Origin: Pedobacter sp. Leaf194 | GTDB taxonomy: Bacteria > Bacteroidota > Bacteroidia > Sphingobacteriales > Sphingobacteriaceae | Assembly: GCF_001423945.1 (NCBI RefSeq) | Contig: NZ_LMPU01000004.1 | Span: 1-46,743 of the forward strand | DNA length: 46,743 nucleotides | Reading direction: 5' to 3' | Shown: positions 35,901 to 43,549 of the stretch, in pieces | Layout of the letters: each line of letters opens with the position of its first letter | How positions within the stretch are numbered: the stretch's first letter is position 1 | Translations under genes and position numbers: made by a program | Notes under the pieces: model-generated | Databases searched by the model: none | The model's input: the letters and a program-made list of their open reading frames with translations, nothing else | What the model was told of the DNA's origin: nothing

Positions 35901-36517
35901 GATGCAAGCAAGATCACCTTTCCCTTATTTTTATCCAGCAAATCCTCCATTTTTACCAACACCTCATCTTTGGTGCGGCATTCGCACTCGCCATTTGGAT
36001 TGGATTTGTTGTAAGGAAATAGCCACCATTCACTGTCGTATGCAATAATTGTTAACTTATCAGTTAGGTTAATTGCAACAGGATCCGGACAACCATTTGC
36101 AGGAATAAGCTTAAGAAGCGGATCATTTTGTGCCTTCAGGTAATCATCCTGAGCCTTAATTTTAGCTAAGCCTTTCGGACCGGATTTGTCCCAATCGTGG
36201 TTGCCTGGCACAAAATAAACGGCAGCACCTTTTTCCCGCATGGGCGCAAACTGCGACTGCAGAATTTTGCGGGTATCTTCCTCCTCCAAACTGCCTGGCA
36301 GGCCCATTCCCGTTGGGTATATGTTATCGCCGAGGTAAACGACGGTGGTTTTTTTTGGAATTATCTGTTTAGCGGCATTCTTTAGATCCTGCATCTGTGC
36401 GGGATTCATTTCTCCGGCATCTCCAAATAAAATGACACGATATTTTACATCACTTTGTGCAAATGCTGAAAGGCTGACAAGTAATGAAAATAGAAAAAGA
36501 GTAAAGTTTTTAATCAT
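32912..36517 (-). CDS. Metallophosphoesterase / kinase-like / outer-membrane barrel fusion
   Basis: A 1201-residue exported protein. The signal peptide covers 1-20 (ending LSAFA). A calcineurin-like metallophosphoesterase follows, with FGDAGE (31-36), GDN (63-65), GNHD (105-108), SHH (206-208) and GHEH (287-290). Residues about 415-680 contain AGGLKATQRGGGNQSRSLRL, KEYVLRSVEK, LGDWDRHEDQW (571-581) and PVPRDRDQVF (596-605), which recall the catalytic and metal loops of HipA/CotH/FAM20-type kinases. From about 850 to the end, repeated strands and FLGGQGNLLGYRQFRFAGEN form a BamA/TamA-like surface-antigen barrel ending in aromatic FRY. Enzyme domains would face the periplasm or surface. The phosphoesterase and barrel calls are strong; the kinase-like middle is inference. 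Confidence 0.85.
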   Translation of the reverse strand: MIKNFTLFLFSLLVSLSAFAQSDVKYRVILFGDAGEMNPAQMQDLKNAAKQIIPKKTTVVYLGDNIYPTGMGLPGSLEEEDTRKILQSQFAPMREKGAAVYFVPGNHDWDKSGPKGLAKIKAQDDYLKAQNDPLLKLIPANGCPDPVAINLTDKLTIIAYDSEWWLFPYNKSNPNGECECRTKDEVLVKMEDLLDKNKGKVILLASHHPFQSYGPHGGYFNLRNHLFPLTSLNKNLYIPMPVIGSVYPLLRSTLLSPEDLNHPAYKDMIKSVTGVFGDYPNVTYVSGHEHGLQLIKGKQLQVISGSGSKVSPNKEGKTSLFHEMQQGYVIADQLMNNDMRYEYYIYADTGVKQVYTYTKKFETINQKVRNRDKPILADSITVQIKPEYDSVGRFHRYIFGENYRKEYAMKTKVPVLRVSQIAGGLKATQRGGGNQSRSLRLEDKNGKEYVLRSVEKFPEVLLPEQLRQTFAKDIIKDNMSAQHPFSALVVPELAKAAGIPHSNPIIGWVSPDDNLGEYESAFANTLCLLEEREPVGESDSSPKMDKQLTDDNDNTLDGPAWVKARAFDVLLGDWDRHEDQWRWKESKKDGGSRYTPVPRDRDQVFFRSDGLLQRYTQSSSLLPMMQGYERGIKNINWFLWEGRELSSRWTADISEEEWNKIIKDFCASYNDEVFERALRKLPEPSYSLHHDALLAQMRSRIAALPKLMNDYYHFFNKVLDIEVTNKNELIQITDAPDKGLKVKINKISKEGNIKDELFNRVFDAKVTREIRVYMHNGNDSLILDNKTSAIKIRIIGGKGKKVYDFANSNGTVKLYGREDKATYLGDADKKINKIISNDTSNFSYIPKDMYTRKSYNLNVGYNNDDGILLGLVYKQTNPGFRKQPYGNAQTVSFLHSFSTKAFRFNYKGEWLKAIGNADFILKADAYAPNNTQNFFGLGNDTRFDEHGDDIRYYRARFNLYQVDPSLRWRRPKSTITIGPSFQYYKLNQEDNEGRFITSGAPLGSADSLNVRNEKMFAGAVIGFTNNTRDNDLLPTLGSYVDFKLLGYKGINKYSNSFGQFTASIALFKNLDGRKAFILADRFGGGITVGKPAFYQSQFLGGQGNLLGYRQFRFAGENSFYNNLELRAKLGDLVSYVLPGQLGLLGFYDVGRVWSRNDVSNTWHHGVGGGVYFAPASLTVVRFVMGHSTDGWYPYVSLNFRY

Positions 36518-36561
36518 ATTTTTTATTTGGAATCCGAATATGTATCCAAGATACAGGTTTT

Positions 36562-36585
36562 GCTGCTCCCTAAAAAGGGAACAGC
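36562..36585. other. Imperfect hairpin downstream of the lipoprotein gene
   Basis: GCTGCTCCCT-AAAA-AGGGAACAGC forms a 10-bp stem with one C-A mismatch between the lipoprotein stop and the fusion-gene start. There is no T-run in the minus direction, so partial termination or RNA processing is possible but unproven. Confidence 0.3.
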
Positions 36586-36596
36586 GTTGAATTGAT

Positions 36597-37502
36597 TTAC
36601 TTTTTAAGTTTAAACGCAAGAATATCGCCTGCGGCTAAGGTGCCGCCTTCGTTTGAAATGTATAAGTTATTGTCTTTATCGAAAGCAATACCTTCTGGTT
36701 GATTGAAATTGCCACCTTTTAATGGATAAGTTGCTTTTATCTTAAAATCAGCATTTGCTACAACCAATAATTTATTTACGGATGATAAAATGTACCACTC
36801 GCCGGTCGCTGGATTTTTTGCTAAGGCAGAAGGCTTGAATTTTACTTTCTTTTCGCCTGATATTTTTTCGATTTCATCAAAAGGCAGGTTAAATGTGCCC
36901 GAAGCTTTCAAGGAATTGTCTTCTTGAAAATCGAAGGCATAAATACTCGTCGCTTTATTTTTTTCATCGTCTTTACTTCCCTTTGTCAGGATATAAACTT
37001 TTCCGGCCTTTTCATCAGTTGCAATGCCCTCGTATTCCGCCTTCGGCACCAAATCTTTTATTTTTACCACATTATCCACTTCGGCTTTGTTAATGTCGGC
37101 AATTGGAAACATATGGAGTTCGCCATTACTTTTCAGCACAATTATCTGATCTTTAATAATGGTTAAATCCTCATAATCACCTTTGCCACCAAACTTCGTA
37201 TATTTTGATTCCTTATCGTTTAAACCCAGATAAAACAAGTCGCCATCTTCATCCTGAATGGCAAAAACCTGTTTTGGATCACCGTTATGAAACACTATAC
37301 CCGAAATTTCGAAAAGATTCTGGGGCATATTATACTTCGTTGGGTTTTCCAAATCATAAGGTAACGCAGATTTTTCGGTACTGGCCGACTTGGTGTCAGC
37401 ATCAGCATTTTCATCACGCTTTCCATTAACGCAGGAAATGCAAAAGAAAGCCAGCAGCAAAACACTAACTGCTGAAAAGGTATAAAGCTTGTAATTTTTC
37501 AT
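36597..37502 (-). CDS. SdiA-regulated-family lipoprotein
   Basis: A 301-residue lipoprotein: an N-terminal hydrophobic stretch ends in the lipobox FCISC (C24), followed by a charged linker. The rest resembles the SdiA-regulated beta-propeller family, with EISGIVFHN, YEGIATDEKAGKVYILTKG and QPEGIAFDKDNNLYISNEGG repeats. These proteins are thought to be envelope-associated; no enzymatic role is established. It lies between ppk1 (75-base gap) and the phosphoesterase fusion (79-base gap), on the same strand. A product of the same transcript is plausible. Confidence 0.8.
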   Translation of the reverse strand: MKNYKLYTFSAVSVLLLAFFCISCVNGKRDENADADTKSASTEKSALPYDLENPTKYNMPQNLFEISGIVFHNGDPKQVFAIQDEDGDLFYLGLNDKESKYTKFGGKGDYEDLTIIKDQIIVLKSNGELHMFPIADINKAEVDNVVKIKDLVPKAEYEGIATDEKAGKVYILTKGSKDDEKNKATSIYAFDFQEDNSLKASGTFNLPFDEIEKISGEKKVKFKPSALAKNPATGEWYILSSVNKLLVVANADFKIKATYPLKGGNFNQPEGIAFDKDNNLYISNEGGTLAAGDILAFKLKK

Positions 37503-37577
37503 TGGTAATTGTTTATTAATTGTTAAAGTCCACTTTTAATTGCCCCGGCTAGCCACGCGCTCCTGAAAATAAACTGA

Positions 37578-39614
37578 TTAAGCTTTCAGGAACTCGTAAA
37601 TACTTTGTTGGGATGCAATAAGCGGTTTTGTTTCTTTTATTGGAACGTTTTCCATCTGTTCATCAATAATAACTGCCTGGAGGTTATCTTGTTTTTGAAT
37701 ATTAACAATATCCAGAATCTCTGCCTTGATTTTTTCATCGTAAACCGGAAAGCAGACTTCAATTCTTCGGTAAATATTGCGGTTCATCCAGTCGGCAGAA
37801 CCTAAATAAACGTCGTTTGCCCCTAAATTATTGAAGATAAAAATTCGCCCATGCTCCAGATACCTATCCACAATCCTAATAATTTTAATGTTCTCGCTCA
37901 CATTCTTCAGGCCTAGAACTAACCTGCAGATGCTGCGTACAATCATGGTAACCTGTACGCCTGCCTGTGAAGCTTCGTAAAGCTTATTAATCAGCACTTT
38001 TTCTTCGAGATTATTAAGTTTAATGGTTATAGAGGCTTCCTTACCCGATTTCGCAAAATCAATTTCGCGGTCAATTAATGCTATAAATTTTTGCTGAAGG
38101 TTAAACTGGGCAACTAAGATGTGTTCAAAATTAATCAAATCAGACGATGAAGGCTTTACCCGCTTCGCCAGAAAGATAAAAAGCAACTCAATCTCGCGGA
38201 GAATGGCCTTGTTAGCAGTCATTAAAATGTGGTCGGTGTAGAATGATGCGGTACTTTCGTTAAAGTTACCGGTGGCAAGTAACCCGGTGTATAGTAACCT
38301 GTCGCCAATTTTCCGCTTAACCAAAGCGACCTTCGCGTGCACCTTTAATGCGGTAACACTGTACACAATTTCTACGCCCTGGGCTTTCATCTTCTTTGCC
38401 CATTTGATGTTGTTGGCTTCATCGAAGCGGGCTTTGAGCTCAACCAGAACAAACACCTTTTTGCCGTTTCGGGCAGCGCTTATTAAGGCATTAATGATTT
38501 TTGAATCGCTTGCAACCCGGTAAATTGTAAGGTAAATTTCCTGAACATCAGGGTCTACAGCGGCTTCGTTAAAAAATCTTAATACGCTATCGTAGCTTTG
38601 ATAAGGTGTATGGATGATAATATCGTTTTTTAGGATTGCCTCGGTCAGCGTTCCGGTAATGGTATCGGTATTGCAGATTTTGGGCCATGCGGCGTTAGAC
38701 AAATCCGGGTTTTTAACCGGGAAACCGATAAAGTCTTTTAAGTTATGGTACTGACCACCTTCAACCATACTTGCTTTTTTCAGGTTGAATAACTTTTTTA
38801 ATAAAACCAGTACCGACCCGGGAATACCGGGCTGATGCAAAAAGCGTGTCGCCAATCCGGCATCTCTTTTTTGAAGCTGAGCTTCCAGTTGCTCTGATAA
38901 ACTACCTGAATATTCATCTTTCAGGTCGATTTCGGCATCTCTCGTAATCTTGAAACTAAAGCAACCCGTTATTTCTGCATCACGGAAAATCGAGTTCAGG
39001 TTAAAACGGATGATATCATCCAGAAAAACCACAAACGACTCTTTCGCATGGTCAATTTTATAAAATCGGGGCAGTTCATTAGAAGGGATATTTAAAATGA
39101 CCTGCTTTTCATCATCCTTATCCTTCAGGGTGATCAGAAAATAAAGCTCGTTATTTGAGGGGAAAAATTTCGTATCCCGGTTTAGGTAAACCGGCTGCAT
39201 AAAAGCCAGAACCTGGCTCAAAAAGTACCTGCTGGTTTCTTTAACTATAGCTGCCGGAAACGGATTTCCATAAATAAAATTGATGCCGTTTTCTTTTAAA
39301 CCCGGAATGATGTCTCCCTTTAAAACTTTACCGTATCGCTGCTGCTGGCCGGCAATCATATTATTTGCACTTTGCAAAAGGTCTGCCTCAATTTGTATAT
39401 CGTTGTCTTCCCGGTTGCTTAATTTCTCAAGCGCCAGCAATACAGGCATCCTGACCCGGTAAAATTCATCCAGATTAGATGAAAAAATCGACAGGAATTT
39501 AATTCGCTCTAAAAGCGGAACGGTATCCCGCTCTGCCTCCATCAAAATACGCTCATTAAATTTGAGCCAGCTCAGATCTCTGTTGAAAAAAGATGAATTT
39601 GTTTGCGCCTCCAT
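37578..39614 (-). CDS. ppk1: Polyphosphate kinase 1
   Basis: A 678-residue PPK1, which makes inorganic polyphosphate from ATP. The N-terminal domain begins FFNRDLSWLKFNERIL. The phospholipase-D-like catalytic half has the phosphorylated histidine in LKVHAKVAL (H426) and the second in YLEHGRIFIF (H588), plus LLATGNFNESTASFYTDH. Length and order are normal. Its start codon overlaps the stop of the HD/Pycsar-type gene as TAATG, indicating translational coupling. PolyP is linked to stress survival; here the coupled partner suggests control by, or crosstalk with, a nucleotide signal. Confidence 0.97.
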   Translation of the reverse strand: MEAQTNSSFFNRDLSWLKFNERILMEAERDTVPLLERIKFLSIFSSNLDEFYRVRMPVLLALEKLSNREDNDIQIEADLLQSANNMIAGQQQRYGKVLKGDIIPGLKENGINFIYGNPFPAAIVKETSRYFLSQVLAFMQPVYLNRDTKFFPSNNELYFLITLKDKDDEKQVILNIPSNELPRFYKIDHAKESFVVFLDDIIRFNLNSIFRDAEITGCFSFKITRDAEIDLKDEYSGSLSEQLEAQLQKRDAGLATRFLHQPGIPGSVLVLLKKLFNLKKASMVEGGQYHNLKDFIGFPVKNPDLSNAAWPKICNTDTITGTLTEAILKNDIIIHTPYQSYDSVLRFFNEAAVDPDVQEIYLTIYRVASDSKIINALISAARNGKKVFVLVELKARFDEANNIKWAKKMKAQGVEIVYSVTALKVHAKVALVKRKIGDRLLYTGLLATGNFNESTASFYTDHILMTANKAILREIELLFIFLAKRVKPSSSDLINFEHILVAQFNLQQKFIALIDREIDFAKSGKEASITIKLNNLEEKVLINKLYEASQAGVQVTMIVRSICRLVLGLKNVSENIKIIRIVDRYLEHGRIFIFNNLGANDVYLGSADWMNRNIYRRIEVCFPVYDEKIKAEILDIVNIQKQDNLQAVIIDEQMENVPIKETKPLIASQQSIYEFLKA

Positions 39615-40843
39615 TAAAGTTTTCCGTAAGCTGCGTACGCAACAACAAATGCTAAAACTGCTGCAATTAAACCAAACATAAAGATGTTGTATGCCAACCT
39701 AATCAGCTTATATTTTCTCCCCAATACAACACCGCCAGAATATACATCAGTGATTAACGTACCGTATAAAAAGTCTTTGTCATTCATTACTTTAAGCATC
39801 CCGTCTGTATAGGTGGGTAACGACATCTTATAAAAATTTCCAAAGAACAGAAGATTCACCTTTTTGGTATCGATATCTTCAGGGGTAAAAATGCCGGGAG
39901 GTATGGATGGGCGAGTCGATAAAATTGATACGACCACACAGGTTAAGCTTACGGAAAGCAAAATGAAAGTCGGGATAATCAGATTGCTGTGGTCTTCCAG
40001 CCTTCGTAGCAGTAAACTCACAATTAAAGAAAGCATAATCGAGTTCACCGTTATCAATATATGCGCTTTATTATCAGCCATATCACTAAGGCGCTGGTTG
40101 TTTGCCGAGGTAATCCTGAACATGGTTTCGATGCCTTTATCAGGTTTCTCCAACTTATCCTTCTTATCTTTTTTCTTTCCATCTTTGGCAACCACCGCAG
40201 AACTCGTCATTTCAACGGGGATTTCATCAAAAACAACCTGTTCTTTCTGATCTGAAAGTTTACTTTTTATTTTCTCAATGTTTCGCTGCTTTTGATCCTC
40301 CAGTAATAACCTGGCGTAATCTGTATGGTAATGCTGCGATTCTAAGAACTGTATATCCTTGATGCGCCACTCGTTTTTACTGATGTCTTTTCCATAAATC
40401 AGCTCTGCTTCTTTATGCATCATTTTACCTTTTTTGCGAAAATCTTCTGTTCCTAAATGAAAGAGATCTGCATCACACAAAATGTTATCAAGCTGATTTT
40501 TTGGTTGTTGAGGAATTTTGGTGCTTAAAATAGCGGCAGAAACTTTTTCGCGAACGTCTGCTTTAACACCTAAGGATTCGAGGTAAGTGTTGGCCAGCCC
40601 GGCGCCTTTAACTTCGTGATCCATTGCATCTTCGAAATATCCTGTATCATGAAACCAGGCGGCAGCCGTTACAATGAAAAAATCTTCGTCGCTTAGCTGA
40701 TAATGATTGGCAATTTGATGGGTTGCCTGCACCACATCTTTGGTATGCTGAAGATTGTGGTAAACCAACCTTGAATCGTGGTGTGTATTAAAATAATCGT
40801 TTACGTGCTTTTCTACATCAGTTTGTAGTTGCTTATAGTTCAT
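39614..40843 (-). CDS. HD phosphohydrolase fused to Pycsar-effector-like membrane domain
   Basis: A 409-residue two-part protein. Residues 1-190 form an HD hydrolase (H29 and H33 in YHNLQH, H65-D66 in WFHDTG, D124 in LCDADLFHLG). A lysine-rich linker (218-235) leads to a domain like PycTM/DUF5706: FRITSANNQRLSDMADNKA with ILITVNSIMLSLIVSLLL (TM1 about 259-280), TM2 (288-308) and TM3 (384-404). Pycsar effectors of this fold disrupt membranes when activated by cyclic pyrimidine nucleotides. No cyclase adjoins it; instead it overlaps ppk1 by TAATG. It may be a housekeeping sensor rather than a defence effector. Confidence 0.85.
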   Translation of the reverse strand: MNYKQLQTDVEKHVNDYFNTHHDSRLVYHNLQHTKDVVQATHQIANHYQLSDEDFFIVTAAAWFHDTGYFEDAMDHEVKGAGLANTYLESLGVKADVREKVSAAILSTKIPQQPKNQLDNILCDADLFHLGTEDFRKKGKMMHKEAELIYGKDISKNEWRIKDIQFLESQHYHTDYARLLLEDQKQRNIEKIKSKLSDQKEQVVFDEIPVEMTSSAVVAKDGKKKDKKDKLEKPDKGIETMFRITSANNQRLSDMADNKAHILITVNSIMLSLIVSLLLRRLEDHSNLIIPTFILLSVSLTCVVVSILSTRPSIPPGIFTPEDIDTKKVNLLFFGNFYKMSLPTYTDGMLKVMNDKDFLYGTLITDVYSGGVVLGRKYKLIRLAYNIFMFGLIAAVLAFVVAYAAYGKL

Positions 40844-41146
40844 GTGGGTAATGCTAAATATTAAATTATTAAACGAAAATCATCCCTGCTGACTTTTGCC
40901 GCATTTAATTAGCTAAACTACGCTAATTTTTATAAAAATTGAACGCTTGTTTTCTATGGAAAAGTAAAAGCATTTAAAGTTTAAAATACGTAAGCTAAAA
41001 TGAATCTTTTAAACATTTGTTTTAAAAAAAGGCAATTATTTGAAAATGAATCGGAAATATTAGAATTTAAATTTTTAGCGAAAACTTTTTCGAAAATCGA
41101 AATCAAATTTGTAACATTGCACTCGCAAAAAACGCAAGTTTTTTCA
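40844..41146. other. Intergenic region before the tRNA
   Basis: This 303-base AT-rich stretch holds no credible gene. A short open frame from 41000 runs into the tRNA and has no family resemblance. A near-consensus -7 box TAACATTG at 41112-41119 could serve the tRNA. The promoter of the HD/ppk1 cluster should also lie here on the minus strand, but no good match was found. Confidence 0.5.
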
Positions 41147-41220
41147 GGGCCTATAGCTCAGTTGGTTAGAGTAGAAGACTCATAATCTTTTGGTCGCTGG
41201 TTCGAGCCCAGCTGGGCCCA
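41147..41220 (+). tRNA. tRNA with CAU anticodon; probably tRNA-Ile2 (lysidine type), otherwise tRNA-Met
   Basis: A 74-nt cloverleaf folds by hand: acceptor GGGCCTA/TGGGCCC, D stem GCTC/GAGT, anticodon stem GAAGA/TCTTT with loop CTCATAA, and T arm GCTGG-TTCGAGC-CCAGC. The discriminator is A and CCA is not encoded. The CAU anticodon can mean Met or Ile2, where TilS changes C34 to lysidine. Acceptor pairs C4-G69 and C5-G68 are the known TilS recognition pairs in E. coli and absent from its elongator tRNA-Met, so I favour Ile2. It is not an initiator: the three G-C anticodon-stem pairs are lacking. A terminator follows. Confidence 0.9.
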
Positions 41221-41232
41221 CAAACAAAAATC

Positions 41233-41263
41233 GCCCCTTGAGACAAACTCGAGGGGCTTTTTT
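41233..41263 (+). terminator. Terminator after tRNA
   Basis: Ten-bp stem (GCCCCTTGAG/CTCGAGGGGC, one G-U) with a five-base loop and six Ts. Confidence 0.9.
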
Positions 41264-41352
41264 GTGCCTTCAGCTTCCCAACTAACTATAGAAACAGCTT
41301 TGTTGGAACCCTCCATGGCTCTGTATGGAAAGAGGTATAATGAGATTCTTTA

Positions 41353-41910
41353 TTAAAACGGTTGGTTGTATTTACCCGTAAGCGCTTTGTTTTCAATGCT
41401 TTTTGCAAAGTTTGGCGTTTCCTCGTGGTTGTGAGTGTCTGATGCATCCTGTCTTGCTGCTGCTGCATCTTTTAACTTTATGCCTTTTTCTTGGAAATAG
41501 GTGAGCATTTCAGGTGTAGCAGTAGCATGTATTTCGTTTGTGTAAAGTGTCGTTTTATCATCAATCTTAGTAGCTTTTAGCTCCCATAAAACCTGGACAG
41601 TGGTACGGCCGCTTTTGGTTATTGAATCGGAAATGGAAAGCATACGGCAATTATCAGGTTGGGCAACATCTGCTACATAGTGCTGAACAATTAGTGCATC
41701 GCCAATAGTTTCCACATTAAGTGATACAGGTTTTCCATCATAAGTGGTGCTGATTGCCGCACCAATGTGTTGCGTTGAGCAACGCTGATATTCTGCATCG
41801 GGCAGATTTAAAAGCCAGTCTGCTATATTAACTTTTTCAATTGGCGCATTGATAATTGCTGTCACTTTTGAATGAGAGAGGGTGTTTTCCGGTGTTTGCT
41901 TAATTTCCAT
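41353..41910 (-). CDS. SRPBCC/START-like protein
   Basis: A 185-residue cytoplasmic protein resembling the SRPBCC (START-like) fold. It begins with the KVTAIINAPIEKVNIADWL segment, typical of strand 1 plus helix 1, then alternating strands (PVSLNVETIGDALIVQHYVA, TTVQVLWELKATKID) and a C-terminal helix (PEMLTYFQEKGIKL). The last 40 residues are charged and may be disordered. Such proteins bind hydrophobic ligands, but none can be named. No partner gene is near. Confidence 0.6.
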   Translation of the reverse strand: MEIKQTPENTLSHSKVTAIINAPIEKVNIADWLLNLPDAEYQRCSTQHIGAAISTTYDGKPVSLNVETIGDALIVQHYVADVAQPDNCRMLSISDSITKSGRTTVQVLWELKATKIDDKTTLYTNEIHATATPEMLTYFQEKGIKLKDAAAARQDASDTHNHEETPNFAKSIENKALTGKYNQPF

Positions 41911-42182
41911 AATGTTTGAGTTTTTCGTAAAACTAAAGCGAAGGCACTTTCAGGCCAATTGCTATTCAACGAAACAGCCAATTCGCTCGTTGAAAGCGTG
42001 AAAAACATCGACGGAAATCATTTTTTGGGAACCCGTCCTAGCTTCGAAGCAAACTGGAAAACGCCTCTTGCTCGAAATCAATAAGGCGTTCCACTAAATG
42101 TATTTAATTCGCTCGAACTAGCCCTTTGCGAAATGATCAGAGTAATACAGCTGAATGCCTGATAATAAGCTCAATCAGATAA
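41911..42182. other. Gene-free interval with several inverted repeats
   Basis: It contains TTCAACGA ... TCGTTGAA (41965-41994), the perfect palindrome GCTTCGAAGC (42041-42050) and TGG-AA-AACGCC ... GGCGTT-CCA (42055-42093). No protein frame is convincing. Structured RNA or a degraded element are possible. Confidence 0.4.
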
Positions 42183-42560
42183 CTAATTTTTCCCGATCCA
42201 GCCAGAACTGGTGTGCTTAAAATCGTCAGAATATTTGAGTCCATAACCCAACATGCGATCGAATGAGGAATGTGTTACCAATAACAAACCCAGGGTGATC
42301 ACCGTATCCAGCTGCATCAGGAAGCCAATGGCCACAAGCGCCAATGCCAGCCCACGATGATGAACCAGATTATAAGTGAAGGCACCTACACGGGCGTTAA
42401 AGAGGTATCCGAGCATAGAAAGGTCAGGACTAAAAAAAAGAAAAGCCCATGCCCAGGCTGGCAAGCCAAGGTTATGTATGTATAAAAAATAAATGCCAAC
42501 TGCTGTTAGCGCCGCTTCTTCACTTTTGATGGTAAAGTCCATCAATCTTTCCTGGTTCAT
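42183..42560 (-). CDS. DUF4260 family membrane protein
   Basis: A 125-residue integral membrane protein of the DUF4260 family. Typical features are SPDLSMLGYLFNARVGAFTY, the YNLVHHRGLALAL segment and a C-terminal GYGLKYSDDFKHTSSG with the family's DxFKHT motif. Three or four helices are visible. The function of the family is unknown. It is downstream of the AraC gene on the same strand (69-base gap), so it may be under that regulator. Confidence 0.88.
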   Translation of the reverse strand: MNQERLMDFTIKSEEAALTAVGIYFLYIHNLGLPAWAWAFLFFSPDLSMLGYLFNARVGAFTYNLVHHRGLALALVAIGFLMQLDTVITLGLLLVTHSSFDRMLGYGLKYSDDFKHTSSGWIGKN

Positions 42561-42629
42561 ATATTTGTGTTTTAACGTTAAATGCAGGCGTTGCAGGCCG
42601 GTAATTCTATGCTAAATCCTAACTTTAAA

Positions 42630-43538
42630 TTAATTAAATGCTGCCCTAAACTCAAGTGGTGACTGGTTTGTTTTAGCTTTAAATAATTTACTAAAAGAAG
42701 GCAAATGCTCGAAGCCGAGGCTGTAGGCCACCTCACTAACCGATAATTCGCTGGCCGACAATTTCTCTTTGGCTTTTTCGATGAGCTTTTCATGTATGTG
42801 CTGCTGCGCATTCATGCCAGTCTGCACTTTCAGCAAAGTACTCAAATACTTCGGCGAAAGGTTCATCGCATCGGCCAGGTAGGCTACGCTTACAAGGCCC
42901 ACAGAAGTAAGTTCATCATTGTTGAAGTAGTTGAGGAGTAAATTTTCCACTTTTTGAACGGTCTGGTGATTCGACTTCTCGCGGGTAATGAACTGACGAT
43001 GGTAATAACGATCCGAATACCGGAGTAAGGTTTCGAGCTGTGAAATAATAATGTTTTTGCTAAACTTATCAATATTGGCTTGATACTCTTCGCTAATGTT
43101 CTGGATGATGCTGTTAATCATCGCCTCCTCCTTTTCAGAAAGAAATAAAGATTCATTCAGCGAATAATCCCAAAAATCATAGTCACGAATTGTTGTAGCC
43201 AGCCTTGTATTCCATAGAAAATCAGGGTGAATGTAGATCACCCACCCTGTTTTTTCGGTCACTCTCGTTTTGTCGTCTACTTCGATTTTTAAAACTTGAT
43301 TAGGCGATAGAAAAGACATAATCCCTTCATTAAAATCGAAGGAACGCTGGCCATATTGCACTTTAAAATTCACCATCCGTTTCACAGAGATGGAATAGAA
43401 ATTCATCGCCATGCTCATCGGCCCGGGCACTTCCCGGTCTGGCACCGTAGCCACATCCACCACGCTGATAAGCGGATGAAGTGGCGGTGGTATTTCCACA
43501 AATTGATGAAACTCGGTAATCGTTTTAAAATGCTTCAT
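42630..43538 (-). CDS. AraC-family transcriptional regulator
   Basis: A 302-residue regulator with a variable N-terminal cupin-like sensing domain (about 20-170) and a C-terminal AraC/XylS double helix-turn-helix (about 200-300). The first HTH shows VAYLADAMNLSPKYLSTLLK; the second shows LSVSEVAYSLGFEHLPSFSK with the closing signature FKAKTNQSPLEFR. The start is 12 bases past the stop of the oxidoreductase gene, so they are probably co-transcribed. The regulator likely controls the oxidoreductase and perhaps DUF4260. Confidence 0.93.
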   Translation of the reverse strand: MKHFKTITEFHQFVEIPPPLHPLISVVDVATVPDREVPGPMSMAMNFYSISVKRMVNFKVQYGQRSFDFNEGIMSFLSPNQVLKIEVDDKTRVTEKTGWVIYIHPDFLWNTRLATTIRDYDFWDYSLNESLFLSEKEEAMINSIIQNISEEYQANIDKFSKNIIISQLETLLRYSDRYYHRQFITREKSNHQTVQKVENLLLNYFNNDELTSVGLVSVAYLADAMNLSPKYLSTLLKVQTGMNAQQHIHEKLIEKAKEKLSASELSVSEVAYSLGFEHLPSFSKLFKAKTNQSPLEFRAAFN

Positions 43539-43549
43539 AAAGTTTACGC

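Noticed and set aside
37562..37590. Hairpin CCTGAAA ... TTTCAGG at the ppk1 end
   Set aside because: The stem overlaps the coding end, has a long loop and no T-run, so it is weak as a terminator.
30312..40843. Complete Pycsar defence pair (GAF/cyclase-like protein with HD-PycTM protein)
   Set aside because: The GAF protein lacks traceable cyclase catalytic residues and is three genes and about 6.9 kb away, so pairing is not supported.
41000..41185. 61-codon plus-strand open frame before and into the tRNA
   Set aside because: It runs through the tRNA sequence and has no recognisable domain.
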